Shown: piece by piece, positions 51,449 to 63,400 of the stretch
Layout of the letters: each line of letters begins with the position of its first letter
Position numbering within the stretch: the first letter of the stretch is position 1
Assembly: GCA_017311185.1 (NCBI GenBank)
Contig: JAESUZ010005524.1
Location: forward strand, 1-64,000
Origin: Proteles cristata cristata
Taxonomy: Eukaryota > Chordata > Mammalia > Carnivora > Hyaenidae
Length of the DNA: 64,000 nucleotides
Direction of reading: 5' to 3'
Notes under the pieces: generated by a model
What the model was told of the DNA's origin: nothing
The model's database searches: none
The model's input: only the letters and a program-made list of their open reading frames with translations
Program-made: the position numbers and the translations under genes

Positions 51449-54400
51449 AAAGGTCCTGGCTGCCCTCAAGAACCAGAATCTGGCCAGACAACTGTGGTCT
51501 TTTTGTTTTTTAAATGTTTATTTATTTATTTTGAGAGGGAAAGAGAGAGGGAGGGAGGGAGAGAGAGAGAGAGGGAGAAGGAGAAGGAGAGGGGAAGAGA
51601 GAGAGAGAGAGAGAGAATGAGATGGGGTGCAAAGGGGAGGGGCACAGAGAGAATCCTAGACAGGCTCTGCACTCAGTGTAGAGCCCGATGTAGGACCCCC
51701 ACCATCTCAAGAATCGTGAGATCATGATCTGAGCTGAAACCAAGAGTTGGATGCTCAACCGATAGAGCCACCCAGGAGCTCCAAGATTCTAAATTTAAAA
51801 CTAAAAGCACTCAGTTAACTTTGTGTACTACACGACAAAAGCTGTAAAAAATACTTATCTTCCCTACTTTGTGAGCCAATAAGTGACTCCTTTAATAAGC
51901 ACAAGAGGGGTGCCTGGGTGGCTCAGTCGGTTGAGCATCCAACTTCGGCTCAGTTCATGATCTCACAGTTTGTGGGTTTGAGCCCTGCATCAGCCTCCAT
52001 GCTGACGGCTCAGAGCCTGGAGCCTGCTTCGGATTCTGTGTCTCCCTTTCTCTCTGCCCCTCCCCCGCTAGCACTCTGTCGGTCTCTCGAAAATAAACAA
52101 ACATTAAAAAAAATTTTTTTAAACTATAAAAACAATAAGCACATGGGCCACAAATTAAACAATGTGCAATCTTTTTTTTTTTTAATTTATTTTTTTTTAA
52201 TTTTTTTTTTTTAATGTTTTTTATTTATTTCTAGGAGAGAGAGAGAGAGACAGCGTGAGCAGGGGAGGGTCAGAGAGAGAGGAGTCACAGACTGAAACAG
52301 GCTCCAGGCTCTGAGCTGGCAGTCAGCACAGAGCCCGACGCGGGGCTCGAGCCCACGAACCGTGAGATCATGACCTAAGCGAAAGTCGGACGCTCAACCG
52401 ACTAAGCCACCCAGGCGCCCCAAACAATGTGCCATCTTAACTGGAAGCTTCAGTATGAAATAATATTTGTATGAATGTGTAACTACTTACTCATACAGAG
52501 TTGAACATTTTTGTTTTGGGTTAATATCCCACAGTTTCTTATTACGGACAACATATTCACTACTGTGCTGTTCATACATAGCTTCAAATTCTTCTACATC
52601 TTGCCGAAGGTGGTCAGGTACCACAAATGGACCTGCAGAATTTGGATTGCGTTTGCTGATAAAAGAAAAAAAAATTTTTTTGTGAATCCTAAACTTTGAG
52701 GTGACCCAGAATATTTAAATTAAAACAAAAATAGTAACATATGACTCAGCTTTACAATGCAAAAAAACACTACCAGAAAATTAAATGCAGAAAGGTTACC
52801 CTCCCACAATTATAAATCTGTAGCCTCCAAGTAAGCACTTTTAATTAACTAGTTATTCTTGCTTCCAAGAAGAAATTTTTTGAAACTTGTGGTTTTAAAA
52901 GTATCAATGTTACATTAATTTTAACTTGTTAAAGATTCTATTATAACTGTTATTAATTTAAGTTAAAGTGAGATTGGAACCAGTAAGACACTTAACAAAA
53001 AGATTCTTTTTCTAAAGTATAAGATTCCAGCATTCTAAAAAGATGTAGCAGTTTGTGAGTTCGAAAACAAGACGACCAGGTTTAATTTCCGGCTCAGACA
53101 TGCACAAGCTTCCAGTTCTTGGGCACATCACTCAACTACACTGTGCATGAGTCACCCTATCTGTAAAATGCACATGCTAACAGTACTTACCTCCCAGGGT
53201 GAAGAATAGTTTCAATGAGTTTGTACATGTTAAAGCCCACAGAATGTACCTGGTACATAAGTGCTATCTAAGTATGGGCTATTACTATTTTAACTTAAAA
53301 TAATTCCTCCATTTAAAGAATCCATGAAAATGTGCAAAAGCAGCTCTTAGGACAACTCCTTTAAGGAATGTGAAAAAAAAATTATGGGTTTCTGGTTCAT
53401 AAAGGAATATGACAAAAAGGCCTTTACTACTCACTACTTTTATTTCTTAAGTCTATTTCCTGAAAACTCTGTTTCAACAACTAGATGCCACCGAAAATCA
53501 CTCACATCTAAGGTTACACCACAACATCACATATGGCTTCCAAAACATCTTCCTCTCAATTATAGCAAGTATGCCAGAAATTATTAATAGGACATCCTCT
53601 TCACTGAACATTTTAAAGATGATTTCCTAGGACTTTCCCATAGTATCTTGCACATAGTAAGTTCCCAAACTTACACTCTAACGAATGTCATTAGCCCAAT
53701 GATTTTAATGTAGTCTGCGGGCATTCTTAGCGCTGACAAGCCGTATTATAAAACCAACCAAGGGTGATTACACTAGGCTGTCATAACAGATGCACAGATT
53801 TAGATAGTGAAGTTAGGGAAATAAAACAAGTTTAAATTATGTTAAATTAATACCACTTGGTAAGTTAATACAATTGAATTAAAATCTGAAGCACACATTT
53901 TTAATTGTACTTACCTGTGGTCTTCACCTGAAGTGACAGTCTCATTATTTGGTGTTACTGAAGCTGTTCCGGACCCCACTAACATAGGCTAGTTTAAAAG
54001 ACACAAAAATGAAAATGATTTTCTACCTTAAAATTCCATGAAAAATATTAGCATTAAAACAGATGAATGCTTATATAAATATGCATGCAAACTGGCGATA
54101 TATAAGACTTATCTAAATTTTCTTGTGAACAGGAACACAAAAGTAATGAAAGTTTCAACAGCCACAAATAGGCCCAAATTAACATTCAGGTGGCTTCCAA
54201 TGCTCCAAAAAACCTCAAATGTCAAAGATAAAAAGCCAAGTTTTAGCAGAACTTACAAACAGCTGCTCTCATCCTCCCTAGTATCCGTTCACTGTCTCAA
54301 CGGCTGCCCTCCTTCCTGAGCACACATGTATATGACAGCCATGAAGAATCCACCAGAAGATAAATAACACCCTATTTATCTCATGGGCATGAAGCAAATC

Positions 54401-57400
54401 TTTACATTAAGTCCTAAGAAAAGTCTTTTGATACAAAGTACTTCAAAATATCCCCAAGAACTGGCTAATTTTAATTTATACATTCAATTATTTTAGACAA
54501 AAATTAATACAAAATGTACTCCATACCTTTGAATCTTTTGGCTTCTTTTTCTTGCCTTTATTTTTCATCTTGGCAGAATTAAACTGGAAAAATGGGGGAA
54601 AAAAACAATGAACACTCAAATAATAGTGTGATGAAGTTCCGTATAAAGATATCATACTGGTTTTAGCCACAAGTTGAATATACACAAAGTGCTGAACAAA
54701 AATAACACTTCATATGTTAGCCCTAGTGTTATGATTTATAATACAAAATAAGAGAAAGCCTAATGATGACTGATGTTATAATGAAAAGTGCTTCAAAAAA
54801 TGTTTAATGTTTTATTCCTGAGAGAGAAGGGGAGAAAGTGTGTGTGTGCATATGCAAAGGAGGGGCAGAGAAAGGAAAAGACACAGAATCCCAAGCAGGC
54901 TCTGTACTGTCAGCCCAGAACCCTATGTAGGGCTTGATCTCATGAACCATGAGATCATAACCTGAGCTGAAATCAAGAATTGGATGCTTAACTGACTGAA
55001 CCACCCCTTGCTCCAACATTTTAAACTCATTTATAGTAAGATTTATGTTATTTCAAGTAATTAATCAGTCTTTTAGAGTAATTTCAAGTATATGCTACTG
55101 CCATTTCAATGACAGTCCTTTTCTTAAGGTAAATTAGACACTCTACTCCTGGCCAACTCTAGGGCACAGTGGACTTCAAAGACATTTAACTTCCCACTGG
55201 GTGTGTTAGCTGTGTTTCCACACTTAGCTGGGCAGAACTTCACAAGCAGATTAAGAAAAAGTTTCAAGTACAGATGACCTGATCCTAAATATCAGTAAAC
55301 AAGCATCTTTCTCTTTGAAAACTGCTACAACCTACTAAGAAAAGCAACTCTGGAATTATATTAATTTAAACTCAGTTTGGAGCCATTCACAACAAAGTCT
55401 GTTTTCCTTACAGAGCAAAACACTGGAATTTTAATCATTACAGATGGCTTTTCATTTTTGTGCCAGGAGTTGACTCAACTCCTTCCCTATTTCTGAGATT
55501 AACAATTATTAGTTGCAAAACTTTATGAACACTGTCTAATTTAAGCTTCTAGACATTGCTGATTGCTGACTGTCACTCTAATTCCAAGAGGAAGACTGGC
55601 CTTAACATTCTATAGATGAGTATACGTTAGCCAAAAATCCTCCATATTTGGTTCTACAATGCCATCTGTGATGTAAATAAACACTGGCCTGGGGACTCCT
55701 CTCTTCCTTGGGCTAATCCAAATTGACACATGACATTTAAAGCAATCAGATAACTTACCGGCACATCACCACTGTCTTGTTTCCTTAACACAGTACAGCG
55801 GCTGTCTGTAGGAAAATACCGATAATTTGTGAGAAAATGAAAATTTTACACTGACAACACACTAAAGCCTTAAAGAAAATCACCCGAGATACTACTATCA
55901 TCAGCTATGTTCTGCTCCTTATTTGGCTTTGACATCAGTTTAGTTTAGAAACCAAGGGCAAATGGCCCATTAAATGGTAACCAACTACAAAGAACCACAA
56001 AATGTCAGTGAATCCAGTTCAGCAAAATTTGAGTGCTTTCTAGATGTCAAAATCTGTGCTAGGTGCTGCAAATACAAAGATGCAGAGGATAATCCCTGTC
56101 AAAGATAAGCCTGTATTCTATAGCTTATGTTCTGCAAAATACCTGAACAGGCAAATACATGTAACCCAGTGTGTCAAGTGCCTCAATAAATAACAATGGA
56201 AACAAAGCTGATGGAATAATACAGTTTTCAAGGACAAAGGCCCGATGACAGGCCAGGGAGGACTCAAAGGGAGATGTAATATAAAACTGAGACTTGATAT
56301 AAACAAGCAAAGGGCTAGGATGTGGCTGGAGGCAATGCAGGAGCAAAGACATGAGGCAGGAAAGTACGATGCAGACATCGCCTCCACTGCAGGGCAATGT
56401 TTTCTTAAATGTTACACATTAAACCCTTTACTAATAAATTCTGCCCACTTAATACGCAACCTTTGCTATGAAACTGTTAAAGTACCTAAGATGAGAACAG
56501 TATGGTATGCAGTCAGGGTAACATACCCATTTAAGTATCTCTACAACACTTGGTTCAACAGAGTAAAAAGATTCTATGACATTAAAAAAAAAAAAAATCA
56601 CTATTCTTAATCACTAACTGGCCCACATAAGCTGGCTGTACCAAAATTCCCACTATTTTTTTAAGTATTAAATAAGCTGGGTCCTTCACAGATATTTTCC
56701 TTCCTGAGATCAGATATAATATAAACGGAAACTCAGTGCACATACCCATTATATCAAAGAACTCATCTAAAGCATTATGCAGCACTGGGAACTTGTCTCT
56801 GTGCTCCTCCAGCAGCCATATTAAACATCGTGCTTCCTTCAATGACGTTGGCTCATAGAAATAATCAAGTTGCTTTCCTTCTATAGAGGCTAGTTTATGA
56901 CCATATTTCTCATTCCAGAGAAAAGTCATGATGCTAAAATCAAGCTCCTTAAGAGATGCTCCATAACGAGAAAAAAAAGGTCCTGTGGCATCTAAACCTG
57001 TAATAAAAACAAAATCCAAATCAGAAAAGGGGAAACTCATTTACAGTAAAATCACATCCAGTCTTACATTTCTGAAAGCAGTTCCATTAGAGTTTGCTTA
57101 TATTTTCAGTGAAAAACACATATTTGAACATAAACTTGTTCAAGCTATTTTGCATTTTAGGAAGACCACTTAACACTGATAAACTAATGACAATCATTCT
57201 TACCTATTAGTTGAATAAGGTGGGCCAAAGGCTTCTTACATAATAGCTGATATATTTTAAGCTTATAAGGTTATTTTTATTAGACTTAGGCAATAAAAGC
57301 AAGGCATTAAATTCCTTTAAAAATGTAACAACTTTTCACTAATTCAAAATGATATTCATTCTAATTAGTACAAGCTAGAAAGATTTTAGTGCTTTTCTAT

Positions 57401-60400
57401 ATATCTTCCATAGTAATAAAACACCAATAATATGCAAAAGCTTCCCAAATGCCTTTAAAACAGAAAATGGGTAAACCCCGCCCCCCAACACCTCCATTAA
57501 TGGCTCTCCCTATCCTCCTCCAAAATGATGGTCACTATTCTCACTGTTATTCTACTTTCTAACTGATTAGAGAAAGAGGTGGCTGTAAACTCGTACTGGT
57601 ACTGAAGGGATGGTGAGCCCTAACCTTACTAATAGCCACCAAAAGACAAAGGCTGGTGCTGTTCTGTCTTCCCACACGCCTCTAATACAGCACGGTCACC
57701 TCTTGTGTTGGCCAGGGTTTATCAGTTGGCAAATGAAGCAGACTGCTGGGTCAAAATTACCTTGGATGGCTGTTTCTTCCAGATGAAAACAGTTACCTTG
57801 CAGAGGTCATGATGCATGAAAAACATGCTCATTGAACAGAAGGCAAGAGATCTCTTCTAGTATTAAAATGTTAATCTCTTCCCATATTTCATATCATCAC
57901 CTGACCTCTCATGCTAAATATGGACATGATGTGACTCCACGGTATAGACTTTTATTGAGAAGGAAGTAAAATTCCAGGAATTGGAAATTACTTGCCTTAA
58001 ATAAATATGAGCTTTACATTAGGGCTATAGGACACAGCCTTACTTTAATTAACATGCTTGAAGTCATTTAAATAGAAAACTGCAACTTTAAATAACATGC
58101 ATGCATACTTATCAAAATGATACTTTAATCTTCAGAATAAATGTGAATTATATCAAAAGGCCACATTAACATTTCCATCAGTGAGCCCTAAGGCTCAAAT
58201 GCTATAGTTTACCTAAAAGAACAGCAGCAGGTACTCTTGCCCAGGTGGGCATAACCAGAAAGCCTACTTCTCCTGAGTCTATCTTCCAAAGCAGATTAGA
58301 GTGAGAATAACATTATAATATATTATTAACAGATGCTAATGACAACCTGATCACTTAATTGTAATTTTCTGGGACCAGAAAGCCATTCAGACCTATGCTC
58401 AAGACAGCAACACTTAGCTATCAATAATGTCGAGCTTGCTTCCATCTTACTTTGTTCCCACTGACAGAAATTTATCAATATACTCTCTGACTCTAGCATT
58501 CTAACAGTTCCATGTCCCTAACAACTCCAGCAGGTCGGGGTGACTTGCAAAGGCCTGGCAGGCTCACTCTTTGGACTGCTCCACTGTGGCTCCTGCTGGC
58601 CTATTATCCCACTGCCAACTGAATCATCCACCGTTGGAGGCCAGCTGCCGTCACGGTCACCAAGGTAAACAGTGCCCTGGTAGGGACCCAGAGAAATCTC
58701 AATCCAGTGTTAGGCACAACTCTATCTGCAGTTGCTTTCTGTGGTCCCCTCATGGTCTGGAGTTGTTCGGGGGGCAGGAGAGGGTCTTCCTTGACCAAGT
58801 TAGGAAAATCAGGAACAATACCAGAGTTTTATAATCCTGATCCAACCTCAGAAAAGTTTTCTCATAATCTTTAGATATGGATTTGCCTTCAGTGACCCTA
58901 AGCAATTAGTTGCATCCATCTTCTAAGTTTTCTAAAGAATCTGTCTACACAACTGCACAATCCCAGAGGGCACTGGGACAGCTGCCTGGGGCAGGGGAGA
59001 GAGTTGCTATTTACCCATGCGTGTGCCTAGTATTCACTTAGTTTACACATTTACAGGTAGTTTAGCAAAACACAGGACTGGATTTTCTAACTGACTGAAC
59101 GTTCTTGTTTATACCTTTTGAAAAAGCAACTTATCTATAACTGTAACCTATCCATAAAATAACCTAAATTGTGAGTTGGAAGAAAACAGTACTTTTAGCC
59201 ATACAAGTCTGTGGTCCTACATTTTAAAAACTGATACAAGATAGGGAAACAAGAGGGTTCAGAGGCCGCGATCCTGCTAGTAAGCGGCAGCTCTGGAGTT
59301 CAGTGGCATACCGAAGCTGTTCAGTTTCTGGATCCAGGCAGCTAATTTTGGCTCCACTTCTTTAAGCTCACTCAAAACATGCAGAAATATCCTGGTCTTT
59401 ACTCTATTCTTCTCTTGAATCAAGTGACGAATGACATAGTCCACTGCTTCATTTAGAAAATTTCTGCTAGAAAAACAGGTTGTGTAGTCTTCTGTGCTTA
59501 AAACCTTCCAAGAAAGCAATTCTTTGAGAAGCTTGGAAGTGTTCAGAATACCAGATTTGATCTTGTCAGCATACTGCTTTATGCACTGCAGAATTCTGTC
59601 ATCAAGGAACTGGCAACTCTGAACATTGTCTATAGTGTCTAAGGATAAAGCAAAGCGGTCAGTTAAAGTGAGCTACTGGGCCAATTTGCAAAGACAGAAA
59701 CTGAGAAAGAAATAATATAACATTACATAAGAACACAGAGTACAGTTCAGAGGGATTCTTCATGTTTTAAATAAACTCAGGATATTTTAAATTTGGAAAA
59801 TAATTACCTAACAATATGTTTGAAAACAAAGCTCACATTAAACCAAACATATCAAAAGTGAAGTACCTTCTCTCTTTCACTCTGTACCACTCTTATAACT
59901 CAGTTCCTCCAAAATAGGGTTACTTTCCTCAACAGTTCTAACCTAGCCTCATCAACATTTATCTCTAATAACTATGCTTAATCACTAAGAATGCAAAGAG
60001 TTTTTTCTGGAGTTGAAGGGATCATTTATTCATGAATTCAATTAATATTTGGTAGTTATTGTTATGTTTTTCATCTTATTACTGGATCCCAAACCACAGG
60101 ATCCCATGGAGGTGATTCCAGGCTGGAAAATTACTCAGAAGCTCATCTTCCCGACCCAGGCATCTCCCTTACAGATGGCCATTTAGCCTCTTGAAGCACG
60201 CAAAGTTAAAGCACAAACATTCACCAAAGACTTTTACAGCAAGAAAGATAATTTTGATGACTGGTGAAACATTAAACAACAAGAGGAAATATTTCATTTT
60301 GGGAACAGCCAGCACAGGAGAAAACGAGAAAGAATCACTTCCTCCAGCTGAAAACTGGATGCCGTCCTGGGGGTGTAATGTACAGCACAGTGACTACAGT

Positions 60401-63400
60401 CGTTACGACTGTACTAACATTTGAAAGTAGTTACCAGAAGAGTGGATCTTGAAAGTTCTGGTCATGAGAAAAATATTTCTGTAACTATGTATGGCGATGG
60501 AAGTTAACTGGTCTGTGGTGATCATTCTGCAATATACACAAATACGCAACATATACATCATGTTGTACGCCTAAAACTAGTATAATGTTATGTCATTTAT
60601 TCCTCAATTAAAAAAAAATAAGAAAAAATCTGGGGAGGGGTGCGCGCCTGTGTGGCTCAGTTGGTTAAGCTTCTGATGCTTAGTTTTGGCTCAGGTCATA
60701 ATCTCACAGTTTTGTGAGTTTGAGCCTCACATCGGGTTTTACATTACAGCACAGAGCCTGCTTGGAATTCTTTTTCTATCCTTCCCCTACTCGCGCTGTC
60801 TCTGTCTCTCTCCAAGTAAATAAATCAACTTAAAGACATCTGTTTAAAAAGAGGGACGCCTGGGTGGCTTAGTCGGTTAAGCGTCTGACTTTCGCTTAGG
60901 TCATGATCTCGCGGTTCGTGGGTTCGAGCCCCGCGTCGGGCTCTGTGCTGACTGCCAGTTCAGAGCCTGGAGCCTGTTTCAGAGTCTGTATCTCCCTCTC
61001 TCTGACCCTCCCCTGCTCATGCTGTCTCTCTCTCTCTCTCCTAGAAATAAAAATATTAAAAAAAAAAAAGAAAAAATCTGAAAATAAATATGCTCACAGC
61101 AACAGTATCATAACTGAGACATTCCCAAGTAAATCAGGGAATAATGACAAAATGAACGTAAAACAGAAGACTGGGTTAGGTAATCTCTACTGCATCTTTT
61201 ATGAACGGTTTATTTGAACTCAACATTATTTCAGATAATAGTAGCTAATTCATTCAACGTTTTGGAACCTAAGTCTGCTCGGTGGAGTTCAGAGCATTGC
61301 CAAACATACAATATACATGTCAACTATTCTGTCCACCGTCATTTCGGAGATGACACAGACACAGATTTTACCCCATGTTAGTATACTGCTACCCCTGTGT
61401 ACTGCTTCCAAATTCAGTGCTCTTTACACCAACCTCTCCCCGTCTCAGAGCAACACAAGAGAGTGAGGGTATTAACGTATTAACTGTACTCTAAATTTCA
61501 ATTCAGTAACAATTAACACAATGCCCAATAAGACGGACATACTAAGCAAGAATACATTACTCTCTTCATGCCTTGGACTTTAGCATACCTTTTTGCTCTT
61601 CAGTTTTGGGTGGATTACTTTCCCTTAAGTCCTCTTCCATTTTTTCTTGTGCTAATTTTTTTGCTTCTTTTTTTTGGAGCTTTCTCTTCAATTTTTTGTC
61701 TTCTTTCAGTCTTAGCTTCTCTAGGCTGATAAGCATTTACAATTAGCAGTAATTCTCCTTTGTTATAAACTCAATTAACTATCTTCCTTCGCCTATTACA
61801 GAAACCATTCTCCAAGCAGTAAATTAGAAGTTATCCTTTTAATTTAGAATTTGGCCTGTATCTTCTGTTCAATACCAAAAACTGGTGACACATGTTCAGT
61901 TAAAATTAGGGTACTTGCGACATGAAAAAAAGAATACAACGACCAAGTGATTTATAATTAAGGCTGGCATATACAGGTTATACAAATGTTACTACTATGT
62001 ATATATGTTACTACTTAGGGTAAACAGAAATAGTAAAAAGTACTCTGCAAGAGAATGCATACGTACACTTATTTCAAAGAAAGATCTCATAGTAAAATAT
62101 TTTCACATCCTAATGATAGCCCACAACATTGGAATTTGGTTGATATGGTTTACAATGAATTCTCTTCAACAAAGAATTCTGTTTTTCTTTTGCTTTTTCT
62201 TGGTTGCAAATGATGAAAAAAATCACTTATTAGAATGGAAAGCAGGACCAAAAAGAAAAAAAGGATTGGAATTATTTGATCTAAACAACATTATATACAG
62301 AAGTGAATAAACTGATAGTATTCTGACAGTATATTGATTTTTTTAAGGTGAGAAAGTCATTGGTTCAAAAATGTTTCCTGAAGAGAGATAAAAAAGAAAA
62401 ATGCTCTTGGAATTAAAGTTTAACTGAGAGCTAAGTGTATAATTTTTATCTAAATGCCAAATGTAATCAAACGTCATAATTTTACTTAAAAATTCAAATA
62501 ATACTTCTTATTGAAGCTTTTGATATTTAACCATTCTACGCTAGTTCTCTTTTCAAGTTTTAAATATCCGTAAGATTCTTTTAAACACCACTAGTTTGGG
62601 TATGTGTAGATAGCCAATTTAAAAAACATCGTAATTTAGAAATCTGCATTTAATAGAATTACATTCTAATAGACATTAAACTGTCAATCGATTGTTAGAA
62701 ATCTTACCTAGAACATTTCTGTTTCAGAATAGGTCTTGGAGGAACCTTTTCTTTTATGACCTTGTGTTCAAACTTTAAATAAAACAAAGACATCCAAAAT
62801 TTGTCTCATACTCCCATGACATAAAGCACAAAACCACAAGCAACAAGCATTTCAGAAGCACACACCATGTTCAATTCGATAGAGAACAGTGATGTTCTGA
62901 CCCAGACAAAAGCCCAGAAAATTTTAGCAAAACAATTTACTGAAAAGAGGAACAAAAGAGTAGACACACTTCAGGAAGCTTAAAAAAAACTCTTCCCCCT
63001 CCCTAAGAACCCCACCCTCGTTAATACCCAAAAGTTTACTGGGGATTAAGGAAACAAGATTATCTAAAAGAGTACAAACTATAAAACCAAAATGTAAAAA
63101 GTCTCCTCTTTTAGGAAATTAAAAAATGTGAGCATGCGTCATTGCAAAGATATATTCTCACATCCTAACATTTCTCATATTTTCTTAAATTAAATAACTT
63201 TTTTTCCTAGAAAATACAAGACTACAGAACTTCTACAAACTTAAATCCTATTTTAAAAGGTATAAATATTTTGGTTAACAATCTGGTAATATTTCTCCTT
63301 TATCAGGTACTTACTTCACATTTAACTTGACCACCACTGCTGAAAATGATAATCTTAGAAATGATTCCTTCACAGTCAGGGGTAAGACAAATTCCTTGCA

